Positions 10,127 through 18,473 of a stretch of DNA of 64,000 nt are shown here, one piece after another. Under the pieces are notes generated by a model. It did not search any database. It had not been told where the DNA came from and saw only the letters and a program-made list of their open reading frames with translations. The position numbers and the translations under genes were made by a program. Within the stretch, counting starts at the first letter, position 1; every line of letters starts with the position of its first letter. The stretch covers positions 1 to 64,000 of the forward strand of contig CAWHPS010000027.1 in assembly GCA_963831235.1 (NCBI GenBank), written 5' to 3'. The stretch comes from CAWHPS01 sp963831235. Its GTDB lineage: Bacteria > Fibrobacterota > OXYB2-FULL-49-7 > JAEUSG01.

Positions 10127-11554
10127 TTAGTCCGGGAAATGCAGTGAAAGTATCTTGATTTCTGACATTTCCTCCATTGCGTAACGTATCCCTTCGCGTC
10201 CGAAACCGGAATTTTTTATACCACCATAGGGTTGCATGTCCGTACGGAAAGTGGGAACATCATTAATTACCACACCCCCTACATCAAGTTCATTGTATGC
10301 CTTCCAGATTTTGTTGACGTCGTTTGTAAAGACGCCTGCCTGAAGGCCGAAAGTAGAATCATTTACCATGTCCAGGGCTTCGTTGAAATCCATGTAAGGG
10401 CGCAGGATAAGTACCGGCCCGAAAACTTCCTGGTCGCTTACCTTCAGGCGTGGATCGCATTTTTCAATCACCGTAGGCTCCACTATAGTACCCTTTCTCC
10501 GACCGCCGCATAGAATTTTAGCTCCGGCGGCGCGTGCCTCCAGTATCCATTCCTCAACCCGTTTAGCTTCCTTTATGTCAATCATTGGACCGATGTCCGT
10601 ACCCGGATTAAGAGGGTCGCCTATCTTAAGTTTTTTCACTTCCCTGACCAGACTTTTTTTCAGGCGGCCGTATATCTTTTCCTGGATCATAAGTCGCTGC
10701 AGGTGTATGCAGATTTGGCCCTGATAAGCGAAGGCGCCGATCATGCACCGCTCAAGGACCCGCTTGAGGTCCGCATCTTCATGGACGATGGCAGCCGCGT
10801 TGCCGCCAAGTTCCAGGGTTATCCTTTTGGAGCCGCAGCGTTTTTTCATTTCCCAGCCCACTTCAGGACTTCCAGTGAAGCTGATCTTTTTCAGCCTTGG
10901 ATCCTCCACCAGCGGCGCCGCATGTTTTGAGCTTACAGTAAGCACCGAAAAACCGCCCTGGACCAGACCGGATTTTTCCACGATTTCAGCGAGCATAAGG
11001 GCTGTGAGCGGGGTCTGTGACGCGGGCTTCAGCACCATGGTGTTGCCCATTGCCAGTGCCGGAGCAAGTTTGTGTGCCACGAGGTTTAGTGGAAAGTTGA
11101 ATGGGCTGATTCCGCTTATAGGACCTATTGGAAAACGGCGCACAATGGCGGTTCGACCCCGGTTGGACGGCAGAAGGTCCATGGGCAGAAGTTCTCCGCC
11201 AATACGTTTGGCTTCTTCCATGGCAATGGAAAAGGTTAAAATTGAACGATCCACCTCTGCAAGAGCCTGTTTCAGGCATTTCCCTGCTTCAAGAGAAATA
11301 GTTTCGGCAAATTCGTCCCTCTTGTCCCCGATTCCGGCCGCGATTTTTCTTAGGATTTCGGCCCGTTCCGCGGAGGAATAGCCGCGCGTGATCTTAAAAG
11401 CGCGCACTGCGCCTTGAATAGCCTCTTCAACATGCTGCGGTCCGGCCCGGGACACAAGCCCGATCAAACGGTTGTTGTATGGATTGCGGAGTTCGTAATG
11501 CTCACCTGAATCAATCCATTTTCCATTAACGAAGAACCTGTGTTTGTTTTTCAT
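10127..11554 (-). CDS. NAD(P)-dependent aldehyde dehydrogenase
   Basis: A full-length (475 residues) ALDH-superfamily enzyme. Visible landmarks are NFPLNLVAHKLAPAL (cofactor pocket), FTGSPEVG, the general base LELGGN, the catalytic cysteine GQICIHLQR, and EVFGPVL near the C-terminus. It would oxidise an aldehyde to an acid, or to an acyl product. The N-terminal FFVNGKWIDSG start fits ATG 11554. It overlaps the end of the upstream IclR gene by 29 bp and lies about 200 bp before the glycyl radical enzyme, so it probably acts on the aldehyde produced there or by the divergent transketolase arm. Lactaldehyde-, GapN- or sulfolactaldehyde-type substrates cannot be separated by eye. Confidence 0.88.
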   Translation of the reverse strand: MKNKHRFFVNGKWIDSGEHYELRNPYNNRLIGLVSRAGPQHVEEAIQGAVRAFKITRGYSSAERAEILRKIAAGIGDKRDEFAETISLEAGKCLKQALAEVDRSILTFSIAMEEAKRIGGELLPMDLLPSNRGRTAIVRRFPIGPISGISPFNFPLNLVAHKLAPALAMGNTMVLKPASQTPLTALMLAEIVEKSGLVQGGFSVLTVSSKHAAPLVEDPRLKKISFTGSPEVGWEMKKRCGSKRITLELGGNAAAIVHEDADLKRVLERCMIGAFAYQGQICIHLQRLMIQEKIYGRLKKSLVREVKKLKIGDPLNPGTDIGPMIDIKEAKRVEEWILEARAAGAKILCGGRRKGTIVEPTVIEKCDPRLKVSDQEVFGPVLILRPYMDFNEALDMVNDSTFGLQAGVFTNDVNKIWKAYNELDVGGVVINDVPTFRTDMQPYGGIKNSGFGREGIRYAMEEMSEIKILSLHFPD

Positions 11555-12371
11555 GATGGTGGATGGTATCTCCTTTCTTATTATTCATGTCCTTTGAAGC
11601 GGTGTAGTAACCCAAATGACGGGATACCTGCTGAACGCATTCAAGCACCGCACTGCCCATATTTGCAACACTGCTTTTATGTGGCATATTATCAACCAGA
11701 CCTGAAACCCATATAGCGGCGATTGGATGGCCGTGCATGTTGAATACCGGCGCGCCAACACAGGAAATGGATGAAAATTGCTCTTTGTTGTCCAGTGCAT
11801 AGCCGCGTTTTTTAACTGTTGCCAGTTCTTTCTCGAATGCGGATCTGCTTATGATTGTCCGTACGTTAAAACGCGTAAAGGTGATACGGCTTAGGAGTGA
11901 CTTCTGTTCCGGTTCCGGCAGAAAAGCGAGTATGGCTTTGCCCGGTGCGGAACAATGCAGCGGGAAGCGTGTGCCGGGATTTACCATAAAGCGTATCATT
12001 TCCCTGCTTGGAACCTGTTCGAGGACGATGCCTTCTGTTCCGACTAATGTCCCGATTTGGACGGTCTGCCTGGTCTTGTCCCTCAGTATGCGCATTGGGT
12101 CCAGTGCTTTTTCCATAAGAGAGGATTCGTCTATGGAGGCGTAGCCGAGAATGAGCAGTTTCCTGCTCAGAAAATATCGTCTGGTTTCATCGCGCATCAG
12201 GTACCCGGCATCCTCCATTGTGGACACAATACGGAAGACACTGTTTTTGGGAAAGGTCAGTGCCGCAGCTATCTCGCTTATGCTTTGGCCGCCGGGATTT
12301 TTGGCCAGGAATTCAAGAATGTCCAGTGCACGGCAAAGATTCGGTACGTGATATTTATTGTTTTTTTGCAT
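11526..12371 (-). CDS. IclR-family transcriptional regulator
   Basis: An N-terminal winged helix (about residues 8-75: RALDILEFLAKNPGGQSISEIAAALTF then a NSVFRIVSTMEDAGYL recognition helix) is followed by an IclR effector-binding domain containing LHCSAPGKAILAFLP and GYALDNKEQ....ISCVGAPVF. The start is placed at ATG 12371, with a weak AGG upstream; a TTG at 12413 would add 14 residues. It is the first gene of the minus arm and faces the alcohol dehydrogenase operon. A perfect palindrome in the shared promoter region is the obvious candidate operator. The inducing ligand is unknown but is probably a small carboxylate or sugar acid, as is usual in this family. Confidence 0.88.
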   Translation of the reverse strand: MQKNNKYHVPNLCRALDILEFLAKNPGGQSISEIAAALTFPKNSVFRIVSTMEDAGYLMRDETRRYFLSRKLLILGYASIDESSLMEKALDPMRILRDKTRQTVQIGTLVGTEGIVLEQVPSREMIRFMVNPGTRFPLHCSAPGKAILAFLPEPEQKSLLSRITFTRFNVRTIISRSAFEKELATVKKRGYALDNKEQFSSISCVGAPVFNMHGHPIAAIWVSGLVDNMPHKSSVANMGSAVLECVQQVSRHLGYYTASKDMNNKKGDTIHHHEKQTQVLR

Positions 12372-12453
12372 TTGTGACCTGTTCAAGATAGTAATTTTTT
12401 CCAATGGTTGCAATAATTTGTAATTTTATAATAATCGAACGGCTTTTATTTTA

Positions 12454-12482
12454 TTGACAAATCCAATTGAATAATTTATTAT
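12454..12482 (+). promoter_or_regulatory. Sigma-70-type promoter of the alcohol dehydrogenase operon
   Basis: A consensus TTGACA (12454-12459) and TATTAT (12477-12482) are separated by exactly 17 bp, about 50 bp upstream of the GTG start at 12530. The following palindrome (12483-12513) would cover the transcription start. Confidence 0.7.
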
Positions 12483-12513
12483 TCTATATATGGTTATATG
12501 TTTCATATATAGA
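12483..12513. promoter_or_regulatory. Palindromic operator candidate (IclR site)
   Basis: TCTATATATG (12483-12492) and CATATATAGA (12504-12513) form a perfect 10-bp inverted repeat with an 11-bp spacer. It starts directly after the -10 box, a position at which binding would block transcription. The adjacent divergent gene encodes an IclR regulator, the natural candidate to bind here; the AraC regulator at the far end of the operon is the alternative. Confidence 0.6.
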
Positions 12514-12529
12514 ACAATAGGAGGAGCAG

Positions 12530-13726
12530 GTGGAAGCTTTTGAATTTTTTAATCCGGTGCGAGTTGTATTCGGTCCTGGTACTGTAAAAAGGGTCGGCGC
12601 AGAGGCAGTCAAGCTTGGAAAAAAGGCCCTGCTTGTTTCATACAAGGAACATGATTTTTTCAAACCGCTGCTGACTGACCTGGAAATTCAGATGAAAAAG
12701 GCCGGTCTTGACGTAACGAATCATTTTGACATTACGGCAAACCCCATGATGAGCCAGGTTCGCAGAGGTGTGGACAAATGCAGGGCGGATGGAATCAATG
12801 TGGTTGTTGCGGTGGGCGGAGGCAGCGTCATGGACGCGGCTAAAATCATTGCCGCCGGCGCACTCTATCCTCATGATCTTTGGAAGATGATTAAAAGCCG
12901 TCACGACAGTGAGGTTTCGATCAATCCGACTGGTGCGCTGCCCCTATTGATGGTGCCCACCCTTCCGGCCACAAGCAGCGAGATGAATTGCGGTGCCGTT
13001 GTCACCAATGATGAAACAGTGGAGAAATCATACGTGTTCCACGAGTGTCTGTATCCGAAGACTTCAATCATTGACCCTGAGCTTACCATCGGGCTGCCGG
13101 CATATCAGACCTCTTGCGGAGCAGTGGATGCCATTTCTCATGTTATGGAGTCCTATTTCAACGGAGCGGATGACACCCCTCTCCAGGACCGTCTGCAGGA
13201 AGGGACCATTCGTACCATTATGGAACTGGTCAGGAAAATCCTGATAAACCCCGGGGATGTCGCCCTGCGTGCCAATATTCAATGGGCTTCGGTAATTTCC
13301 TGGAACGGCTGGATACAGGCAGGTGTGAATCCCGGTTCGCCCATGCATCAGCTCGGACACGTTCTTTCCGCGCGACATAATATCACCCACGGGGCCACTC
13401 TGGCGCTAATCATGCCGTCCTGGATGCGCTATACCTGGCGTAATCGCCTTGAACGCTATCAGCAGTTTGCCGAGCGGATTTTTGACATCAAACAAGAAGG
13501 GCGTAAAGCGGAAGAGATTGCACTCGAAGGCATCACACGTTTTGAAGCTTTTCTGAAGTCGGTCAATATGCCTGCCCATATGTCAGAGTTCGGGGTCAAA
13601 GAAGCGGAGATCGAGGCCATGGCAAACGATGTGGCGCGTATCAGTTTTGATGCGTCGGGGCATCTTGCGAGCCGGCCGGCTGTTGGCATGGAAGGTGTGC
13701 TGGCCGTATACAGAGGAGCGCTTTGA
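12530..13726 (+). CDS. Iron-containing alcohol dehydrogenase (group III)
   Basis: This 398-residue protein has the Fe-ADH layout: an NAD-binding GGGSVMDAAKIIA motif near residue 105, then metal ligands in GAVDAISHVMESY, MHQLGHVLSARHNITHG (Asp and three His). It interconverts an alcohol and an aldehyde with NAD(P)H. The start is GTG 12530, fixed by AGGAGGAG at 12519-12526. It is the first gene of a tightly packed operon (overlap of 4 bp with the next gene), directly behind a strong promoter and palindrome. Family members include 1,2-propanediol, butanol and sulfoacetaldehyde reductases; the substrate here cannot be read from the sequence. Confidence 0.9.
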   Translation: MEAFEFFNPVRVVFGPGTVKRVGAEAVKLGKKALLVSYKEHDFFKPLLTDLEIQMKKAGLDVTNHFDITANPMMSQVRRGVDKCRADGINVVVAVGGGSVMDAAKIIAAGALYPHDLWKMIKSRHDSEVSINPTGALPLLMVPTLPATSSEMNCGAVVTNDETVEKSYVFHECLYPKTSIIDPELTIGLPAYQTSCGAVDAISHVMESYFNGADDTPLQDRLQEGTIRTIMELVRKILINPGDVALRANIQWASVISWNGWIQAGVNPGSPMHQLGHVLSARHNITHGATLALIMPSWMRYTWRNRLERYQQFAERIFDIKQEGRKAEEIALEGITRFEAFLKSVNMPAHMSEFGVKEAEIEAMANDVARISFDASGHLASRPAVGMEGVLAVYRGAL

Positions 13727-14559
13727 TGATCACCCATCCGCTTGTCTGCGCTGACAGCGGCCTTGGAAAGATCATGCGTTTTTCCGCTGTCGGTGTACTT
13801 GAATGGCAATTTTCTCCGGCTTGTTCGTTTGATTTGTGGGTTTTACCAGGCAACAATATTTTATTCTCGGAGTTTAATGGGCCTCGCGGAGGTGGTGTCC
13901 GCGAGGTCAATACAAATAAAGAAATTGTTTTTGAATACTTTACAGGAGGTGAGGTTTTTGGCTGTCAGCCGCTTGCTGATGGCAGGGTACTAATCGGCGA
14001 TGTCAATGCCTGCCGCCTTGTTGAAGTTGACAGACAGGGTAAGGTCCTTTTTGCTCTGCCTCTTGAAAGCAGGAATAAGGGCCACGACAGCATGCGGTTG
14101 CCGCGAAAACTGTCAAACGGCAATTACCTTGTGTGCCATAAAGGCGATCAGGATGTCCGCGAATACGATAGAAGCGGCGCAGTGGTCTGGGAATGTCATT
14201 GTCCAGGGCCTGTTTTTGTGGCAATCAGACTGCCGGATGGCAACACTCTTGTTTCGTGTGAAGAAGAATTGATAGAGGTGGATGAAACAGGGAAAATCGT
14301 CTGGGATTTATGCGACCGGGATGTTCCCGGGATAGGGATACGACTTCTTACAGGATTACAGAGGCTGCCGAACGGTAATACCGTTATCAGCAACTGGTTG
14401 GGCCACCACCCCGGTGATCGCTGCATTTCTCTATTCGAAGTTGACCGGAAAAAAAATGTGGTTTGGCAGTTTGCCAATCCTGATGCTCTTCAGGAAACGG
14501 GTAGCTTTCAGTGTCTTGATGTCTTGGGTGATGTCACCAGGGGAGAAATACTGCGTTAG
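13723..14559 (+). CDS. Cytoplasmic beta-propeller protein (arylsulfotransferase/PQQ-like repeats)
   Basis: A 278-residue protein made of repeated blades of the form LPDGNTLVS...LIEVDETGKIVWD and LPNGNTVISN...LFEVDRKKNVVWQF, at about 40-45 residue spacing. This resembles the PQQ-like or arylsulfotransferase (ASST) propeller repeat. There is no signal peptide, so it should be cytoplasmic, unlike ASST enzymes. I see no obvious catalytic residue set. It overlaps the alcohol dehydrogenase stop (ATGATGA) and lies 6 bp before the mutarotase-like gene, so it belongs to the operon. It could bind the sugar-type substrate, act as a lactonase-like enzyme or be a scaffold; the function is not recognised. 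Confidence 0.6.
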   Translation: MMITHPLVCADSGLGKIMRFSAVGVLEWQFSPACSFDLWVLPGNNILFSEFNGPRGGGVREVNTNKEIVFEYFTGGEVFGCQPLADGRVLIGDVNACRLVEVDRQGKVLFALPLESRNKGHDSMRLPRKLSNGNYLVCHKGDQDVREYDRSGAVVWECHCPGPVFVAIRLPDGNTLVSCEEELIEVDETGKIVWDLCDRDVPGIGIRLLTGLQRLPNGNTVISNWLGHHPGDRCISLFEVDRKKNVVWQFANPDALQETGSFQCLDVLGDVTRGEILR

Positions 14560-14565
14560 GCGCTT

Positions 14566-15621
14566 ATGAAGAAAAAGAAACGGGAAATATTAAAAATGGA
14601 GTCAGCCCACGTGCGGCTTGAGTTTGATACTGGCGGCGGCGGTATCGTTGGTTTCTGTCTTAAAGATTCTTCTCTAAAGGGTGCGGGATTAACACCATTG
14701 GCCTGGAACAATCCCGGCCCTGCTGACTTTGAACCCCGGGAAATGGCGCATTTCATTGTTTTTGATCGCTGGGGAAACCCCACATCGGCCGAAGCGGAAA
14801 ACGGTATGACCTTTAGCGGTGAAGCCACTCACCGGAAGTGGAAGATATTAAGCAATCCTGTAGAAGGCAGCCTCGCAGCGGAAGCTCGGGTATCCCTTGA
14901 TATGCCACTCGCCCGTCTGGGTTTGGTCCGCCGGATGAAACTGAACGGAAGTGTACTTTACGTGGAAGATAAAATCACGAATAAAGACAAGCTGGGCCGG
15001 CCATGGAACCTGATTGAGCATGCGACAATCGGCCCGCCGTTTTTAAATGAAAGTACCATTGTGGATACTACGGTGGGCCAAGGCTTCACTCAGAATTTTG
15101 AGCTTCGCACACCCACTCCGGAGGAGCCGGTAATTGGCTGGCCCGGCTATGAATATGAGGGCAGGGAGGTTGACATGCGGCGGTTAAGTGATTATGCCGG
15201 ACCACTTGTGACCTCTTATGTTTTTCCTGAGGGACAAAAGTATGGTTGGATAACGGCATTTAACCCGGAGTATGAACTCCTTATCGGGTATGTCTGGAAA
15301 ACCGCGCAGTTTCCCTGGCTGAACCTCTGGCGTCATGTTGAAAATGGCAAGCCGAAAGCGCGGGGACTTGAATTCGGAACAACAGGGCTTATCCAGCCAT
15401 TTCCAGTACTGGCTTCAAAAATGAAAATATTTGATAGGCCGCTTTTCAAATGGATTGACGCGAAGGAGACCATTACCAGGGAATTCATGGCCTTTCTCTG
15501 TCCTGTGCCGTTGGATTATGCGGGAGTTTCTTCACTGCAGGTTAACGGTCAGGGATTAACACTGATTGAAGATGGGAATAAGGCGCGGCGGATACATATT
15601 AATACCGAGGTCTTTTTTTAA
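14566..15621 (+). CDS. Galactose-mutarotase-fold (aldose epimerase-like) protein
   Basis: This 351-residue protein has alternating beta-strand segments (VRLEFDTGGGGIVGF; LGLVRRMKLNGSVLYVEDKITN; PWNLIEHATIGPPF) that resemble the galactose mutarotase-like superfamily. The NLIEHATIGPPFL block matches a conserved H-x-x-x-G-PPF pattern of sugar-binding members. No signal peptide, so cytoplasmic. The start is ATG 14566 or ATG 14596; the latter has GGGAAAT upstream. It may be a mutarotase/epimerase or just a carbohydrate-binding relative. Its place between the propeller and the M24 protein suggests that the pathway substrate is a sugar or a sugar derivative. Confidence 0.6.
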   Translation: MKKKKREILKMESAHVRLEFDTGGGGIVGFCLKDSSLKGAGLTPLAWNNPGPADFEPREMAHFIVFDRWGNPTSAEAENGMTFSGEATHRKWKILSNPVEGSLAAEARVSLDMPLARLGLVRRMKLNGSVLYVEDKITNKDKLGRPWNLIEHATIGPPFLNESTIVDTTVGQGFTQNFELRTPTPEEPVIGWPGYEYEGREVDMRRLSDYAGPLVTSYVFPEGQKYGWITAFNPEYELLIGYVWKTAQFPWLNLWRHVENGKPKARGLEFGTTGLIQPFPVLASKMKIFDRPLFKWIDAKETITREFMAFLCPVPLDYAGVSSLQVNGQGLTLIEDGNKARRIHINTEVFF

Positions 15622-16814
15622 TGGGAAATGTCATGCGTGTTGATACGGAACGGCTGTCACGGCTGCGTGCTGCCATGGATACAGCGGGACTGGATGCGCT
15701 TCTCTGCCAGTTACCGGAAAATGTCCTGTTCCTGAGCGGCTATTGGCCCATGGCAGGCTGCACTTGGTGTTTCTTTCCACGGCAAGGCGAGACGGTTTTA
15801 ATCGTTCCCGCTATTCACGAGACCGAGGCTCGCTCCGAACTATGGGATGCGCGGCTGGAAGTTCTTCCCTTTGGCCGCCTTGATTCAGGCAATCCATATG
15901 TGGCTGCGGGGAAAGCCCTTGGCGCTATTATAAGTCAGGCAGGCGCCGGGGTTATAGGCATTGAGTCGGGATTTGAAACCATGGCCCCGCCCTGGGACGC
16001 TGCGGAACCGGCAATTATAGGGGATATCAGCAGGGCTATGATACAAAATGCTGCTGGAAAGTCACGTCTTATTGATGCTACCCGGCTGATCTATAAGCTG
16101 CGGATGAGGAAAACTCCAATGGAACTGGAGAAATTGCGTATTGCCAATGAAATCGCCGCGTTCGGAATCGTTGCTTTCAATGAAGCGGTAGACAGCGGGG
16201 TAAGAGGCGTGGACCTGGTTGCATGTGTGGAGAGCGCTGTAATGCGGCAGGGTACCGGATACAAAGGGGCTTGCAGAGTACGGGGTTTCGCGCAAGTATG
16301 CACCGGACCGGAAGAGACGTTAAAGGGTTACCGCTTAATGCTGAACTCCACGACCCGAAAGATGGCAAAGGGCGATTTGGCCATGCTGGAACTGGCAGTA
16401 ACAGCGGACGGGTTCTGGTGCGACCGTACCCGTATGCGCAGCGCCGGCCTTCCGGAGGCTTTACAGCAGAAAGTCCATGCTTTGCTAAGGGAGGCGCAGG
16501 CTGCAGCAGTTGCTATGCTACAGCCCGGCGTAAGCGCGGAAGCTGTTGATCACGCTGCACGCGAGGTCATTGAAAGGGCGGGTTATGACCACGGTTTTTT
16601 CCATTGCTGCGGGCACGGGCTGGGTTTTAGCTACCACGAGACAGCACCAATCCTTGAGCCCGGCAACAAGCAACCCCTGGAAAGCGGTATGGTCATAACA
16701 GTGGAGCCTGGCATCTACCTCCCGGGCTTGGGTGGCCTGCGTCTTGAAGACGATTATGCCGTAACCGAAGGTGGATCGGAGTATCTGGGGCCTGCTGATA
16801 ACGAATTATGTTGA
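15621..16814 (+). CDS. M24-family (creatinase/Xaa-Pro peptidase-like) hydrolase
   Basis: A 397-residue protein with the two-domain creatinase/aminopeptidase P layout: an N-terminal domain (ALLCQLPENVLFLSGYWP), then a pita-bread domain with CGHGLGFSYHE, TVEPGIYLPG and LRLEDDY. The metal ligands His, Glu, Glu and one Asp (WCDRTR) are present. The position that is usually the first Asp of the metal site (vDlG) reads LELA, so it is a Glu. This suggests altered metal binding or non-peptidase chemistry, as in creatinase and ectoine-hydrolase relatives. It overlaps the previous stop (TAATG). Its role in a catabolic operon may be hydrolysis of a C-N bond. Confidence 0.75.
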   Translation: MGNVMRVDTERLSRLRAAMDTAGLDALLCQLPENVLFLSGYWPMAGCTWCFFPRQGETVLIVPAIHETEARSELWDARLEVLPFGRLDSGNPYVAAGKALGAIISQAGAGVIGIESGFETMAPPWDAAEPAIIGDISRAMIQNAAGKSRLIDATRLIYKLRMRKTPMELEKLRIANEIAAFGIVAFNEAVDSGVRGVDLVACVESAVMRQGTGYKGACRVRGFAQVCTGPEETLKGYRLMLNSTTRKMAKGDLAMLELAVTADGFWCDRTRMRSAGLPEALQQKVHALLREAQAAAVAMLQPGVSAEAVDHAAREVIERAGYDHGFFHCCGHGLGFSYHETAPILEPGNKQPLESGMVITVEPGIYLPGLGGLRLEDDYAVTEGGSEYLGPADNELC

Positions 16815-16851
16815 GATTATAAAATATAACCAGTAAAGACAGGGAGGCTGT

Positions 16852-17649
16852 ATGAGGTTAAAAGGCAAAGTGGCGGTCATTACCGGAACAGGCGCGGGAA
16901 TCGGGCAGGACATTGCCGAACGTTTTGCGTTTGAGGGGGCCCGTGTTGTTGCAGCATCGCGGCGAGCCTTGACAGGGCAGCCTGTGGTGGATGGCATTGT
17001 TAAAAAAGGCGGAGATGCAATTTTCGTTGAATGCGACGTTTCCTCGTCTGGAGATGTGAACAGGCTTTTCGACAAGACCGTGCAAAAATATGGACGGGTT
17101 GACATTCTGGTTAACAACGCCGGGGTAAATTTTGTCTGTCCCTTTGAGGAGTGCGATCCCGATGCCTGGGATCGGGTATTGAATACGGATCTGCGCGGAA
17201 CCTATCTGTGCTGCCGGCGCGCTATTCTGGAAATGCTCAAGCATCAGAGCGGGTCAATCATAAACGTTGCGTCAAACCACACACAAGCCGCGCTCAAGGG
17301 AGCCGCACCCTATGATGCGGCCAAGTGGGGCATGGTGGGTTTTACCAAGTCAATTGCCATAGAATTCGCCTCACGGAACATTCGTGCCAATGTTCTAAGC
17401 CCCGGGCTTATACACACCAAAATCTGGGATGATATTCTAAACGCCGCACCCAGCCACAAGGAGTGCATGGACTACTGGAACAGCAACATTCCCGCTCACA
17501 GAGTGGGTACCTGCGCCGAGGTTTCCGCCGCCGCCGTTTTTATGGCAAGCGACGAGTGTCCCTACATGACCGGCGCCAACCTTGTGGTGGATGGCGGAAC
17601 CAGCAGTCAGCTGGTAACCGCTGAACCATACATATCAAAAAAAATATGA
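16852..17649 (+). CDS. Short-chain dehydrogenase/reductase (SDR)
   Basis: A classical 265-residue SDR: cofactor motif TGTGAGIG near residue 12, NNAG (LVNNAGVNF), catalytic YxxxK in PYDAAKWGMVG and the C-terminal YMTGANLVVDGG. The catalytic Ser position reads ASNHTQ. It is an NAD(P)-dependent sugar or polyol dehydrogenase by family. AGGGAGG precedes ATG 16852. Its stop overlaps the start of the transketolase N-subunit gene (ATGA), so the SDR product is likely to feed transketolase. It is one of two SDRs flanking the transketolase genes. Confidence 0.88.
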   Translation: MRLKGKVAVITGTGAGIGQDIAERFAFEGARVVAASRRALTGQPVVDGIVKKGGDAIFVECDVSSSGDVNRLFDKTVQKYGRVDILVNNAGVNFVCPFEECDPDAWDRVLNTDLRGTYLCCRRAILEMLKHQSGSIINVASNHTQAALKGAAPYDAAKWGMVGFTKSIAIEFASRNIRANVLSPGLIHTKIWDDILNAAPSHKECMDYWNSNIPAHRVGTCAEVSAAAVFMASDECPYMTGANLVVDGGTSSQLVTAEPYISKKI

Positions 17650-18470
17650 TAAGCGTGGAAGAAAGAACGGAACTGGAAGCATCGGCCAAAGAAATCCGAA
17701 TCCTTATACTGGATTCCATCGGAAGGCTGGGTGTCGGACACATAGGGGGATCGCTGTCCGTTGTGGAGGTGCTTGCAATCCTGTATCTCCGTCACCTGAA
17801 GGTTGATCCTGAAAATCCGCAGGATCCCGGACGGGACCGATTTGTTCTTTCCAAAGGTCACGCGGGACCTGCGCTCTACAGTACCCTGGCCTATAGGGGT
17901 TTCTTTCCCCGAGACTGGCTCCATACACTGAACCGTGGTGGAACCAGGCTGCCCAGCCACCCTGACATGAATCTCACTCCCGGTGTTGACATGACAACCG
18001 GCAGCCTTGGTCAAGGGCTTTCCGTTGCCATAGGAATTGCTCTTGGGCTTCGCCTGAAAAAGCAGGATAGCCGGGTCTATGCTCTCATCGGTGATGGGGA
18101 ATCCAACGAGGGACAGATTTGGGAAGCGGCCATGGCCGCAAGCCAGTTCCGCCTTGGCAGCCTCATTGTCTTCACTGATTACAACAAGATGCAGATCGAT
18201 GGTTACATGCACGAGATTATGAATATTGAAGATATAAATTCCAAGTGGAACGCTTTCGGTTGGTTTGTGCAACGGGTCAATGGGCACGACTTCGACGAAC
18301 TGGATTCAGCCATCCTGCGGGCTAAAGAGGAAATTACACGTCCTTCCATGATCATCATGGACACCAAAAAGGGCAAGGGCGCTCATTTTGCCGAAGGCCG
18401 CCTGGAAAACCATAATATGGCGTTCGATATCGCTACCGCGCAGGAAGCAATACGATTGCTGAAGGAATAA
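17646..18470 (+). CDS. Transketolase, N-terminal (TPP-binding) subunit
   Basis: This 274-residue protein holds the thiamine-pyrophosphate half of a split transketolase: RFVLSKGHAGPALYS, TGSLGQGLSVAIGIALG and the TPP/Mg motif GDGESNEGQIWEA...NKMQIDG. Split transketolases use this together with the separate C-subunit encoded 4 bp downstream. The enzyme moves a two-carbon ketol unit between sugars. In dedicated catabolic operons, split transketolases act on unusual keto-sugars (for example apulose-phosphate or sulfo-sugars). The start overlaps the SDR stop. It is almost certainly not the housekeeping enzyme, given its operon of dehydrogenases and regulators. Confidence 0.92.
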   Translation: MISVEERTELEASAKEIRILILDSIGRLGVGHIGGSLSVVEVLAILYLRHLKVDPENPQDPGRDRFVLSKGHAGPALYSTLAYRGFFPRDWLHTLNRGGTRLPSHPDMNLTPGVDMTTGSLGQGLSVAIGIALGLRLKKQDSRVYALIGDGESNEGQIWEAAMAASQFRLGSLIVFTDYNKMQIDGYMHEIMNIEDINSKWNAFGWFVQRVNGHDFDELDSAILRAKEEITRPSMIIMDTKKGKGAHFAEGRLENHNMAFDIATAQEAIRLLKE

Positions 18471-18473
18471 GCC

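Noticed and set aside
10743..11381. Plus-strand open frame of 212 codons inside the aldehyde dehydrogenase gene
   Set aside because: It is fully antisense to a gene with intact ALDH motifs; the product is low-complexity and Arg/Ser-rich, as in GC-rich shadows.
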